Assembly (NCBI RefSeq): GCF_003363755.1
Contig: NZ_CP031396.1
Coordinates: forward strand, 2,294,001-2,358,000
Length of the DNA stretch: 64,000 bases
Direction of reading: 5' to 3'
Source: Pseudomonas protegens
GTDB lineage: Bacteria; Pseudomonadota; Gammaproteobacteria; Pseudomonadales; Pseudomonadaceae
In this document: positions 22,554 to 31,206 of the stretch, one piece after another
Layout: each line of letters begins with the position of its first letter
Position numbering within the stretch: the first letter of the stretch is position 1
Notes under the pieces: generated by a model
Databases searched by the model: none
Told to the model about the DNA's origin: nothing
What the model saw: the letters and a program-made list of their open reading frames with translations, nothing else
Translations under genes and position numbers: made by a program

Positions 22554-23909
22554 TTAGTCCTGCGCTGGGGTCAGCGCAATCCGCAGCGCTTCAATGGCTG
22601 CGTCACGCGCGGCAGCGTCAGCGAAGGCTGGGCTGTCAGCCACGCAGGCGCCATCCAGCCAAACGCTGAAACTGCCGGCTTCGCTACGCAGATCCAGCTC
22701 CTGCCCCGATTGCAGTCGTTTGGTCACCGCACCAGCAGCCTTGCCATCGGCGAAGTGACGCGACAGCAGCAACTGCTCGCCATCGGCGGACAGCAAGCGG
22801 AAACGGAAACTACCATCGTCTTCACGGAAGCTGATGAAGCGCGCGGCCTTAGCGGCCTTTTTCTTGGTCGTGGCGGCAACTTGCACCTGACTGGCAAAGG
22901 AGCGCAGGCCCACGGCCTCACGCAGCTCGGCAAGGAACGGCGTGGCCACAGCCCGAGCTTTGGCGGCGCCGGCACGCAGAATGTCTTCAAGATCCCCGGG
23001 ACGGGCGATCAACTGATGGTAACGCTCACGAGCCTCGCCCAATTCACCATCCAGCAACTGGAACAGGCGGTTCTTGGCTTCGCCCCAGCCCAGCCCCTGC
23101 AACAGCTCAGTACGGAACTCGGCGGCCTGTGCCGGGGTAGAAAACGCCTGGAACAGAGTGAACAGATGGGAGTTGTCCGGGTCCTTGGCCTCACCCGGCG
23201 CCTTGGAGTCAGTGACGATCCGCGAGATCGCGTCCTTCATGTCCTTGGCACTGGTGAACAAAGGGATGGTGTTGTCGTAGCTCTTGGACATCTTGCGACC
23301 GTCCAGGCCAGGCAGGGTCGCGACACTCTCCTCGATCAGTGCCTCGGGCATGGTGAAGAACTCCTTGCCCTGGCCAAACAGATGGTTGAAACGCTGGCCG
23401 ATGTCCCGAGCCATTTCCACGTGCTGGATCTGATCACGGCCCACCGGCACCTTGTGCGCGTTGAACATCAGGATGTCTGCGGCCATCAGCACCGGATAGC
23501 TGTAGAGCCCCATGGTGATGCCGGCATCCGGGTCTTCACCGGCCTCTAGGTTCTTGTCCACCGATGCTTTGTACGCATGGGCACGATTGAGCAGGCCCTT
23601 GGCGGCTACGCAGGTCAGCAGCCAGGTCAGTTCCGGAATCTCCGGAATGTCCGACTGACGATAGAAGGTCACACGTTCCACATCCAGGCCGCCCGCCAGC
23701 CAGGTCGCCGCGATTTCCTGGCGCGAACGCTGAATGCGCAAAGGGTCATCGCACTTGATCAGCGCGTGATAGTCGGCCAGGAAGTAGAAGGAATCGGCAT
23801 TACTGTCACGGCTGGCAAGGATCGCCGGGCGAATCGCGCCAGCGTAGTTGCCCAGGTGCGGGGTACCGGTGGTGGTGATGCCGGTGAGGATACGCGTACG
23901 AGTAGTCAT
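22554..23909 (-). CDS. trpS: Tryptophanyl-tRNA synthetase with C-terminal extension
   Basis: Class I aminoacyl-tRNA synthetase charging tRNA-Trp. Signature HIGH-type motif PHLGNYAGA (about 17-25) and KMSKS (206-210) are intact. Bacterial TrpS is usually about 330-350 residues; this one has 451. After a Lys/Ala-rich linker (about 341-356) residues 357-450 form an extra domain ([20 protein letters not shown]...) resembling the YegP/DUF1508 fold in its pattern of aromatic strand residues. The extra-domain assignment is my reading and needs a profile search. Long TrpS forms do occur in Pseudomonas. Confidence 0.95.
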   Translation of the reverse strand: MTTRTRILTGITTTGTPHLGNYAGAIRPAILASRDSNADSFYFLADYHALIKCDDPLRIQRSRQEIAATWLAGGLDVERVTFYRQSDIPEIPELTWLLTCVAAKGLLNRAHAYKASVDKNLEAGEDPDAGITMGLYSYPVLMAADILMFNAHKVPVGRDQIQHVEMARDIGQRFNHLFGQGKEFFTMPEALIEESVATLPGLDGRKMSKSYDNTIPLFTSAKDMKDAISRIVTDSKAPGEAKDPDNSHLFTLFQAFSTPAQAAEFRTELLQGLGWGEAKNRLFQLLDGELGEARERYHQLIARPGDLEDILRAGAAKARAVATPFLAELREAVGLRSFASQVQVAATTKKKAAKAARFISFREDDGSFRFRLLSADGEQLLLSRHFADGKAAGAVTKRLQSGQELDLRSEAGSFSVWLDGACVADSPAFADAAARDAAIEALRIALTPAQD

Positions 23910-23933
23910 GGGTAATCGCTTATCAGACTGCTA

Positions 23934-24563
23934 TCAATTCGAAAGTCGCGGCAGCACCAGATCCTTGAGATCAGTGAGCTTGCCATGAAAAAAGTGCCCG
24001 CATTCTGCCACTTTCAGCAGCTCATGGGGGCGAACAAGCGCGTCGGACCAGTCATAGACCGCTTGAGGGTCAATGACTTCATCGGTTTCCGGCTGGATCA
24101 GGGTCAGCGGGCAGTTTTCCGGCAACTGGTCGGTATCCCGCAGACGGGTCACCGCCGCCGCCACCATGAACAGGTGCTTGAGCTGCACGCCCTGGGCCTC
24201 CAGGCGCCCGCCAAGGCTGGCGGCGACAAAACCGCCGAAGGAGAACCCCAGCAGGGTCAATGGCAGTTCAGGATGTTTGGCCTGCAACCACTGGGCGGCA
24301 GCCTGGGCGTCATCGACTTCGCCACTGCCCATGTCGTGACTGCCTTCACTGGCACCAACGCCCCGGTAGTTGAAGCGCAAGGTGATCAGGCCGGCATCCC
24401 GCGCGGTGCGCTGCAAGGTGGACACCACCTTGTTGAGCATGGTGCCGCCCTGCACCGGGTTGGGGTGGCAGATCAGTGCCACACCACGAGGATCGGGCAC
24501 CTCCAGATACAGGGCTTCCAATTGGCCCACCGGGCCGGCAATCACTACAGGGGTTTCACGCAT
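23934..24563 (-). CDS. Alpha/beta-hydrolase family protein
   Basis: 209-residue hydrolase of the short alpha/beta family: oxyanion-hole strand VALICHPNPVQGGTM, nucleophile elbow LLGFSFGGFVAAS (GFSFGG, Ser about 105), acidic DEVIDPQAV, and a C-terminal catalytic His in VAECGHFFHGKL. The substrate is unknown. Start chosen at ATG 24563; a TTG two codons earlier has better spacing to GGAG and cannot be excluded. It lies 24 bases upstream of trpS on the same strand. Confidence 0.85.
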   Translation of the reverse strand: MRETPVVIAGPVGQLEALYLEVPDPRGVALICHPNPVQGGTMLNKVVSTLQRTARDAGLITLRFNYRGVGASEGSHDMGSGEVDDAQAAAQWLQAKHPELPLTLLGFSFGGFVAASLGGRLEAQGVQLKHLFMVAAAVTRLRDTDQLPENCPLTLIQPETDEVIDPQAVYDWSDALVRPHELLKVAECGHFFHGKLTDLKDLVLPRLSN

Positions 24564-24707
24564 TAGCAAGGAAGGAACTCCGTGACCTCGAAGGGGGTCG
24601 ACTCGTCTAGCAAATGGTCTGTGCCAATCTATTGCGAGTGAATCGCGGTATACAGCGCAGGTTCGAGCCGTTAACGTAAAGCAAAGCCGTTTATAGAGGA
24701 AGGACTC

Positions 24708-25142
24708 GTGGAACACTCGCTCTTAGTTTGGTTGTTGCCGACTCTTGCCCTGGTCGCGGGTGTCGCCATTGGATTCCTGGTTGCTCGCCTGCTGCCCAAT
24801 GCCGCGCCTAACCGCACGCAGCGTCAGTTGGACGATATTCAGGAACGTTTCGACAATTATCAAAATGAAGTGGTCACCCATTTCAACAGCACTGCCACCC
24901 TGGTGAAAAAGCTCACCCAGAGCTATCAGGAAGTGCAGGACCATCTCGCCGAGGGTGCCAACCGCCTGGCCCTGGACGAACTGACCCGGCAACGCCTGCT
25001 GGCTGCACTGCATTCCGAGTCGGCACAAACTCCACGGGAGCGCCTGACTCCACCGCGGGATCAGGAGCCACCACGGGACTACGCGCCGAAGACGCCAAAC
25101 GCTCCGGGTATGCTCGACGAGCACTACGGCCTGAAGAAGTAA
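24708..25142 (+). CDS. yhcB: YhcB/DUF1043 (ZapG-type) inner-membrane protein
   Basis: 144 residues: one N-terminal membrane helix (about 5-26, VWLLPTLALVAGVAIGFLVARLL), then a coiled-coil segment (QRQLDDIQERFDNYQNEVVTHFNSTATLVKKL) and a proline-rich disordered tail. YhcB homologues link envelope growth with cell division. The start is GTG at 24708, with GAGGAAGGA five bases before. It is monocistronic and ends on a strong terminator. Confidence 0.9.
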   Translation: MEHSLLVWLLPTLALVAGVAIGFLVARLLPNAAPNRTQRQLDDIQERFDNYQNEVVTHFNSTATLVKKLTQSYQEVQDHLAEGANRLALDELTRQRLLAALHSESAQTPRERLTPPRDQEPPRDYAPKTPNAPGMLDEHYGLKK

Positions 25143-25156
25143 CCGCTTCAGTCATT

Positions 25157-25195
25157 AAAAAGCCCGCCCGATTTGCATCGGGCGGGCTTTTTTGT
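25157..25195. terminator. Bidirectional terminator (yhcB / OmpA lipoprotein)
   Basis: Perfect 13-bp stem AAGCCCGCCCGAT/ATCGGGCGGGCTT with loop TTGC (25160-25189), followed by TTTT on the plus strand and preceded by AAAA for the minus strand. Confidence 0.95.
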
Positions 25196-25218
25196 ACCTG
25201 GGATTGCAGTCGAGTCGA

Positions 25219-25953
25219 TCAGTACTGCTGGTAGGGCTGCTGGTACTGCTGACCTTGCTGCTGATACTGCTGGCCCGGAATCGCCTTGAGGTTGACCTCT
25301 ACACGACGGTTCTGCGCACGGCCATTGACGTCGGCGTTGCTGGCAATCGGATTGTCCGGACCAGCACCGCGAGCGGACAGGTTGGCACTGCTCACCCCCT
25401 GGGACGTGAGATAGGTCGCCACGCTCTGGGCACGACGCTGGGAAAGGTCCATGTTGTGCTGACGGCTGCCAGTGCTGTCGGTGTAGCCGACGATCTCGAT
25501 CTGGTTCTGGTTGAACTCGCGCAGGGAGTTGGCCAGGTTGTTCAGCGGTTGGTAGAAGCTTGGGGCGATATTCGCCGAATCAGTGGCAAACGTGATGTTG
25601 CCCGGCATGATCAGCTTGATCTGATCACCCTGACGCTGCACTTCAACCCCGGTATTGGCCATGCTGGCGCGCAGTTTTTTCTCCTGCTGGTCGGCGTAGT
25701 AACCGTAACCGGCAGCGGATGCCCCCACCACCGCGGCACCGATCAACGCGCCCTTGCCACGGTTATTGTGGTCAATGGCAGCACCGGCCAATGCACCAGC
25801 CAGGGCACCCAGGCCACCGTATTTTGCAGTTTTGCTCATGCCCGACGAGCCGCCGTCGGCCTGCCCCTGATTGTCATAGGGGTTAGGCGAAGCGCAGCCG
25901 GACAACAAGGCCACAGCAGTAGCGACAACAATCAAACGACGCGAGGTGAACAT
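25219..25953 (-). CDS. OmpA-family lipoprotein (YiaD-like) with Gln/Tyr-rich tail
   Basis: 244 residues: lipobox LLSGC (Cys 20), a glycine-zipper segment (about 47-85, GGLGALAGALAGAAID... GAAVVGASAAGYGYY), then an OmpA C-terminal peptidoglycan-binding domain (about 115-225; ITFATDSANIAPSF, EIVGYTDSTGSRQHNMDLSQRRAQSV, NRRVEVNL). It probably anchors the outer membrane to peptidoglycan. The last 17 residues are a low-complexity QQYQQ repeat not needed for the fold. Confidence 0.9.
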   Translation of the reverse strand: MFTSRRLIVVATAVALLSGCASPNPYDNQGQADGGSSGMSKTAKYGGLGALAGALAGAAIDHNNRGKGALIGAAVVGASAAGYGYYADQQEKKLRASMANTGVEVQRQGDQIKLIMPGNITFATDSANIAPSFYQPLNNLANSLREFNQNQIEIVGYTDSTGSRQHNMDLSQRRAQSVATYLTSQGVSSANLSARGAGPDNPIASNADVNGRAQNRRVEVNLKAIPGQQYQQQGQQYQQPYQQY

Positions 25954-26064
25954 GGAAAACTCCTACATTTTGCATTCTGTGGTGCAGCGGACGTTGGCAA
26001 CAGACCTTAGCTAGCGTTGGAACACACAGAGTGGCAAAAATTCCGTCAGCAGCCTGGCTAAAAG

Positions 26065-26709
26065 TCAGGCCCTCACAAACGGATTCTGGCGCATCTCATC
26101 GCCCAATCGAGTGTCTGGACCGTGCCCGGCAACCACTGTGGCATCTTCATCAAGGGTATACAGACGCTGCTTGATCGAACGCACCAGGGTGGCCTGATCC
26201 CCGCCCCACAAGTCCGTGCGCCCGACCCCGCGCTTGAACAGCGTGTCGCCGGCAATCAGAAGCTTAGCCTCGGAAAACCAAAAACTCATGGAACCCGGAG
26301 TGTGCCCGGGAGTATGCAGGGCCACGCCGCAACCGCAGGCCAGTTCCTCATCGTCGCCCAGCCAGCGGTCCGGGGACGGGACCGGGGTGTAGGGCACGCC
26401 GAACATGCTGCACTGCATCTCAAGGTTGTCCCACAGGAACTGGTCGTCCTTATGCAGATGCAAAGTGGCGCCGGTCTTTTCCTTCATCTGCCCGGAGGCA
26501 AGAAAATGATCCAGGTGCGCATGGGTATGAATGATGCTCACCACCTTCAACCCGAGGGCATCGAGGCGAGCCATGATCAAATCGGGATTGCCTCCCGGAT
26601 CGACAACTATGGCTTTCTTGGTCAGCGGGTCGCCAATGATGGTGCAGTTGCACTGCAAAGGGCCGACGGGGAAGGTTTCGCGGATAAGGCTGGGTTTGGC
26701 GGCGTCCAT
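26065..26709 (-). CDS. MBL-fold metallo-hydrolase, glyoxalase II-like (GloB2/YcbL type)
   Basis: 214-residue metallo-beta-lactamase-fold hydrolase. Metal ligands are in HTHAHLDH (about 59-66), HTPGHTPGS, AGDTLF and VAGHGPDT, the full set for a dinuclear site. The short length without the glyoxalase II C-terminal domain fits YcbL-type enzymes that hydrolyse S-lactoylglutathione or related thioesters. ATG at 26709 is preferred over upstream in-frame codons because conservation begins there. Confidence 0.88.
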   Translation of the reverse strand: MDAAKPSLIRETFPVGPLQCNCTIIGDPLTKKAIVVDPGGNPDLIMARLDALGLKVVSIIHTHAHLDHFLASGQMKEKTGATLHLHKDDQFLWDNLEMQCSMFGVPYTPVPSPDRWLGDDEELACGCGVALHTPGHTPGSMSFWFSEAKLLIAGDTLFKRGVGRTDLWGGDQATLVRSIKQRLYTLDEDATVVAGHGPDTRLGDEMRQNPFVRA

Positions 26710-26767
26710 GGAAGCGTTCCAGAAAAATCGATGGCGCATTCTGGCACAGCTCACCGCCAACACTCAC

Positions 26768-27268
26768 TCAGAACGCCAGTTGCAGCGTCTCCTCCCCCTC
26801 CAGTGCCAGCAGGAACTGCTTGGCTTCAAGCCCTCCGGCAAAGCCGGTCAGGCTCCCCGATGCACCGATCACTCGATGACAGGGGGCCACAATCGAGATC
26901 GGGTTCCGGCCATTGGCTGCACCCACCGCCCGCACCGCCTTGGGACTGCCAATCTGCTGGGCGATCTGGCTGTAGCTGCGGGTCTCACCGAAAGGGATGG
27001 TCAGCAAGGCCTGCCAGACCTTGCACTGAAACTCGGTACCGACGAAATCCAGCTCAAGCTCGAAGCGCTCACGGCTGCCTGCAAAGTATTCCCGAAGCTG
27101 GCGCTCGGCTTCCAGCAGCAGGGGATGATCAACCGACTCCTGCAACGGCCCGAGACGTACCCGGTTCTGCCGTTCGTGCTCCCAGAGAATCGCCGCCAGC
27201 TTGGTCCCTCTGGCCACCAGGGTCAGTTGGCCAACGGGGGACGGCATCAGTTTGAATACGCAGGACAT
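26768..27268 (-). CDS. ogt: O6-methylguanine-DNA methyltransferase
   Basis: Suicide repair protein that transfers the methyl group from O6-methylguanine to its own cysteine. 166 residues, active-site motif ISIVAPCHRVIG (PCHRV, about residues 127-131), N-terminal FGETRSYSQIAQQIGSPKAVRAVGAANG HTH-type DNA-binding segment. GGAG seven bases before the ATG. It is the Ogt rather than Ada form because there is no N-terminal AraC/phosphotriester domain. Confidence 0.95.
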   Translation of the reverse strand: MSCVFKLMPSPVGQLTLVARGTKLAAILWEHERQNRVRLGPLQESVDHPLLLEAERQLREYFAGSRERFELELDFVGTEFQCKVWQALLTIPFGETRSYSQIAQQIGSPKAVRAVGAANGRNPISIVAPCHRVIGASGSLTGFAGGLEAKQFLLALEGEETLQLAF

Positions 27269-27433
27269 CTCAGGTCTCCTTCAATCCGCCAGTGGAATCG
27301 GACCCGGAACCCAGTGGTCCATGGCCGTCTTCTCAGTACGCCGACACTGTAAAACGAGATTCAAGCGCAAGAACCACGTTTCTTGTGCTTGAATTCGACG
27401 GCGAATCGTTCTGAGTGCCGAGCAGACCCGAAA

Positions 27434-27688
27434 CTAGTTGTCCTCATCCACCAGGAAACAGTTGTCACTGCTACTGCGCTGTCCATGAGGGTCGACAATG
27501 AAGGCCCCGCGCCCCTGGCCGCATTCGAGCAAGTGCACCGGGGACAATTCGCGCTGCCGGTCGATCTGCGCATTGAAGCGCATGATGTAGATCCCCAGGG
27601 AGATCGATACACAGAGAATCAGCACCAGGCACAGCACCAACTGATCGGTGTAGCTGGCGCCGGTCTTATCAGCATGCACTGATGACAT
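27434..27688 (-). CDS. Small membrane protein, unknown
   Basis: 84-residue predicted protein with one membrane span (about 16-35, QLVLCLVLILCVSISLGIYI) and a C-terminal extracytoplasmic part with two cysteines (LLECGQGRGAFIVD and SDNCFLVDEDN) that could form a disulfide. GGGA seven bases before the ATG at 27688. It overlaps the 3' end of another small frame (27669-27851) by 20 bases, which suggests a two-gene unit divergent from the two-component system. I do not recognise a family. Confidence 0.5.
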   Translation of the reverse strand: MSSVHADKTGASYTDQLVLCLVLILCVSISLGIYIMRFNAQIDRQRELSPVHLLECGQGRGAFIVDPHGQRSSSDNCFLVDEDN

Positions 27689-27851
27689 GCTCGGATCCCG
27701 CCCGCTCAACACTGTGGCCAATCAGTAACCAACTCAGGGGGCCGCCCCCTCCCAGGCGCCCCAAAGGTGCCTGGGAAGGCAGGACGCAGGCCATCAGGAC
27801 GAGAAGTATCAGGACCAGCAGGATTCCTTTGACTACCGAAATCAGGTTCAT
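27669..27851 (-). CDS. Possible small hydrophobic protein, unknown
   Basis: 60-codon frame with an N-terminal hydrophobic helix (MNLISVVKGILLVLILLVLMAC) and a Gly/Pro-rich remainder. No clear ribosome-binding site precedes the ATG, so the call is weak. Support comes from the hydrophobic N-terminus and the coupled downstream frame. Confidence 0.35.
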   Translation of the reverse strand: MNLISVVKGILLVLILLVLMACVLPSQAPLGRLGGGGPLSWLLIGHSVERAGSEHVISAC

Positions 27852-27990
27852 GGCCGTGCCACGCTCTGGAGTTAAGAAGAGCCCGAGCTTAGAGACGGCC
27901 GGGTTAACACCGGGTAAACATCGGCAGAAAGCGGCCTGACTCCGCTATCCTTCGGCCCATCAAGCGCCAAGGGTCCAAGGGGACGTTTCC

Positions 27991-28665
27991 GTGCATATTC
28001 AACTGCTATTGGTCGAGGACAACCTCGACCTAGCCAACACCGTCATCGAGTACCTGGAAATCAGCGGCATCGTCTGCGACCACGCCAGCAATGGCCAGAC
28101 CGGCCTTAACCTGGCTTTAAGCCAGCACTACGACGTCATCCTGCTGGACATCATGTTGCCGCGACTGGACGGCCAGCAGCTGTGCCAACAGTTGCGCCAG
28201 CAAGGCAGCCAGACGCCGATCCTGATGCTCACCTCGCTGGATGCCCTTTCCGACAAACTCGCCAGCTTCGCCGCCGGGGCTGACGACTATCTGGTCAAGC
28301 CCTTTGAAATGGCGGAACTGGTGGCCCGTATCCGAGCCCTGAGCATGCGCCGCAGCGGCCAGGCAAGCCGCCTGCAAGTGGCCGACCTGGTGATGGAGCT
28401 GTCTACCCGCAAGGTCAGCCGCGCCGGGCAAGAACTGCATCTGTCACCCATTTGCTGGACCCTGCTGGAATGCCTGATGCGTGCCAGTCCGGAACCGGTA
28501 ACCCGGGAACGCCTGGAGACCATGATCTGGGGCGACGAGCCACCGGACAGCAATACCCTCAAGGTGCACATGCACCGATTGCGCAAGACCGTGGACAAAT
28601 CCTTCGGCCAACCGTTGATCCACACCCTCCCTGGTATTGGCATTCAGATGAGGTCACATGCGTAA
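27991..28665 (+). CDS. OmpR-family response regulator
   Basis: 224 residues: receiver domain (about 1-118) with acidic pocket LLVEDN, phosphoacceptor Asp in VILLDIMLP (about 53), Thr in LMLTS and Lys in DYLVKPFE; then a winged-helix DNA-binding domain (about 128-222, WTLLECLMRASPEPVTRERLETMIWG, TLKVHMHRLRKTVDK). GTG start at 27991 with AAGGGGA upstream. It overlaps the histidine kinase start by eight bases. The stimulus is unknown. Confidence 0.93.
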   Translation: MHIQLLLVEDNLDLANTVIEYLEISGIVCDHASNGQTGLNLALSQHYDVILLDIMLPRLDGQQLCQQLRQQGSQTPILMLTSLDALSDKLASFAAGADDYLVKPFEMAELVARIRALSMRRSGQASRLQVADLVMELSTRKVSRAGQELHLSPICWTLLECLMRASPEPVTRERLETMIWGDEPPDSNTLKVHMHRLRKTVDKSFGQPLIHTLPGIGIQMRSHA

Positions 28666-29989
28666 CGGTCTGGGTCTGAAATGGGTGATCAGCGGCAGCT
28701 TCCTGCTGCTGATTGCCGTGGTGTTGCTGATCTACAGCCTGCTGCTGCCCGAGTACAGTATCCGTGGCCTGCTCTATACCGCCAGCGCCATGATGGAGGA
28801 GGAAGCCCAGTACTTCGCCAGGCATTACAAGAAAGATCCAAACACCCCACCGCCGCACAACTACTTCTATACCAGCGTCATAGGCAAAGAGGCGCTGCCG
28901 GAGAAAATCCGTCAGCTGCTGGACACTCCGCCCAGCCTGTCCTTCGGCGCGCTGCAGGCCTTCGGCGACCTGGACTCCGATGACGAGGATGAAGGGCGGG
29001 CGGTCCTGGCCCAGCCCCTTAGCGACGGCAAGACCCTGTACATGTTCGACGTCGACCACGACAAGGAAGAAGGCGGCGAAGTGGAGACGCCACTGTCCGA
29101 CGCCTACATCGAGCGCCAGTTGCGCGGCGTCAACCTCATCAGCCTGGCGGTGTTCGTCCCGGCGCTGATCATCATTGTCCTGCTGGTCTGGTGGCTGGTA
29201 AGGCCCCTGGAGCGCCTGGCCCAGTGGTCCTCGACCCTCAAGGATGCGGACGCGGTGTCCGGCCAGCGACCTAATTTCGGTTTCAAGGAGTTCAACGTGC
29301 TCGCCGATGCCCTGGCCCAAAGCGTGCAGCAGGTGCAGGCCGCCAGCCTGCGAGAAGGCCGCCTGCTGCGCTACACCAGCCATGAGCTGCGCACCCCATT
29401 GGCGGTGCTCAAGGCCAATATCGAACTGCTGACCTTGCAATCCGGCGGCGTCCTGCCGCCGCCCCTGCAACGTATCGAGCGCTCGGTATTGAACATGCAG
29501 CGCATCGCCGAAACCTTGCTGTGGATGAGCCGGGAACTGCCAGAACCCTTGCCCGAGGAACCCATCGACATGAGCGGCCTGGTCACTGAACTGATCGAGG
29601 AACACCGCTACCTGATCGGTACACGGGATATCGAACTGCTGCTGGACATCAGCAGCACCCCTTGCCGCTTGCCTCTGACCGCCTGCCGCATCGTGGTGGG
29701 CAACTTCCTGCGCAATGCCTTGCAATACGCCGATGAGGGCAGTGTCGAGATCAATTTCGACTACCCACAACTGCGCATCGTCAACCGCATCCGGGAAGCC
29801 AAGCAGTTGGAGCCATCCAACGACTTTGGCTATGGCCTGGGCCTGGAACTGATGCGGCAACTCAGCGCCCGGCTCGGCTGGCGCATTGAGGTGCTGATGG
29901 AACAGCAACTCTTCACGGTCACCCTGGACTTCAATGCCGCCCCGCCCGCCGAGGAGCTGCCTGCACCGCAGAGCGCTCCAGAGGCGTAA
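28658..29989 (+). CDS. Sensor histidine kinase with acidic extracytoplasmic region
   Basis: 443 residues: membrane helix (about 10-30), periplasmic sensor (about 31-155), second helix (about 157-180), a HAMP-like segment, H-box YTSHELRTPLAVLK (His about 243), N-box FLRNALQYA and a GYGLGLEL G2 box. The usual DxGxG G1 box is not recognisable (the segment reads LRIVNRIREAKQLEPSNDFGYG), so the ATP pocket is atypical. The sensor has two acidic clusters, DLDSDDEDEG and DVDHDKEEGGEVE, suggesting cation sensing. Partner of the regulator it overlaps. Confidence 0.9.
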   Translation: MRNGLGLKWVISGSFLLLIAVVLLIYSLLLPEYSIRGLLYTASAMMEEEAQYFARHYKKDPNTPPPHNYFYTSVIGKEALPEKIRQLLDTPPSLSFGALQAFGDLDSDDEDEGRAVLAQPLSDGKTLYMFDVDHDKEEGGEVETPLSDAYIERQLRGVNLISLAVFVPALIIIVLLVWWLVRPLERLAQWSSTLKDADAVSGQRPNFGFKEFNVLADALAQSVQQVQAASLREGRLLRYTSHELRTPLAVLKANIELLTLQSGGVLPPPLQRIERSVLNMQRIAETLLWMSRELPEPLPEEPIDMSGLVTELIEEHRYLIGTRDIELLLDISSTPCRLPLTACRIVVGNFLRNALQYADEGSVEINFDYPQLRIVNRIREAKQLEPSNDFGYGLGLELMRQLSARLGWRIEVLMEQQLFTVTLDFNAAPPAEELPAPQSAPEA

Positions 29990-30213
29990 AGTTGAAAACC
30001 ATCGTCCTGGTCGAGATCGCTCAAGGCCAGGAAATACCTGTTCACAAGCGATGAAAAAACTGCCTAGACCCCGCCCTTTCCGACAGCGTTTGTGAGTATC
30101 GTTGACGGACAAGAAACCAAGCCCGGGAGGCTTGTCGGTGCATAACTTGCTTGCAGGAAGCGGGCTGCATCTTGCGCAGTGCACTCTAGAGCCGAATCAG
30201 AACGAGGTTCGCT

Positions 30214-31116
30214 GTGGCCGCCTACAATCTGCGTCAACTCAAGTACTTCATCACCACCGTCGAATGCGGCAGCGTCGCTGAAGCGTCACGCAAGCTGTAT
30301 ATCGCCCAGCCGTCGATCTCCACCGCCATCAAGGGCCTGGAGGACAGCTTCGGCGTGCAATTGCTGATCCGCCACCACGCCCTGGGGGTGTCCCTGACCC
30401 CAAGTGGTGCACGCTTCTACCGCAAGGCTCAGGAACTGCTGCGCATGGCCAAGGAGTTCGAGCAGAACGCCCTGGCGGACAACGACGTGGTGGCCGGACA
30501 GATCGACATCGGTTGCTTTGAAACCGTGGCACCGCTGTACCTGCCGCAGTTGATCGCCGGCTTCAGTGCCCTGTATCCCGGGGTGGAAATCCGCATCCGC
30601 GATGGCGAACAGCAGGAACTGGTACAGGGCTTGACCGGCGGTGCGTTCGACTTGGTGATCCTGTACGAGCACGAACTGGACGGCACCATCGAAACCGAAC
30701 CACTGATGCCACCGCAACGGCCCTATGCGTTGCTTCCCGCCGACCACCGCTACGCCCAGCAGGCCCAGGTTTCACTGCGTGACCTGAGCCTGGAACCAAT
30801 GATCCTGCTGGATGTGCAACCGAGCCGGACCTACTTCGTCAGCCTGTTCGAGGAACTGGGATTGACGCCACAGATCGCCTTCAGCTCGCCCTCCATCGAG
30901 ATGGTGCGGGGCATGGTGGGCCAGGGCTTCGGCTTTTCGATTCTGGTAACCCGCCCCCACTCCCAGTGCTCCTACGACGGCAAGCCGGTGGTGTGCGTGG
31001 ATATTGTCGAGGACGTGACCGGCTCCGGCCTGGTGGCGGCCTGGCTCAAACGTGGCCAGTTGACCAAGCCGGCGCGCCTGTTCGCCGATTACTGCAAACA
31101 GCACCTGGCCCGATAA
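30214..31116 (+). CDS. LysR-family transcriptional regulator
   Basis: 300 residues. The N-terminal winged HTH LRQLKYFITTVECGSVAEASRKLYIAQPSISTAIKGLED is in the classical LysR form, followed by a linker helix and a periplasmic-binding-like effector domain (about 90-298). GTG start at 30214 with ACGAGG eight bases upstream. Its targets are not evident: the upstream neighbours are a two-component system on the same strand and the downstream gene converges. The 224-base gap before it contains no gene that I can support. Confidence 0.92.
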   Translation: MAAYNLRQLKYFITTVECGSVAEASRKLYIAQPSISTAIKGLEDSFGVQLLIRHHALGVSLTPSGARFYRKAQELLRMAKEFEQNALADNDVVAGQIDIGCFETVAPLYLPQLIAGFSALYPGVEIRIRDGEQQELVQGLTGGAFDLVILYEHELDGTIETEPLMPPQRPYALLPADHRYAQQAQVSLRDLSLEPMILLDVQPSRTYFVSLFEELGLTPQIAFSSPSIEMVRGMVGQGFGFSILVTRPHSQCSYDGKPVVCVDIVEDVTGSGLVAAWLKRGQLTKPARLFADYCKQHLAR

Positions 31117-31206
31117 CCCCGGGCCCGACGCTGTATCACGGCGCAGCTGCAGCCGGTTGGCCGACCTCGACGCGGCCGCCAAAAGCCCTGGCCGGCGGGG
31201 TAGCGC

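Noticed and set aside
28559..30184. 541-codon open frame opposite the histidine kinase
   Set aside because: Low-complexity, Gln/Ala-rich translation without motifs; the plus-strand kinase has H and N boxes.
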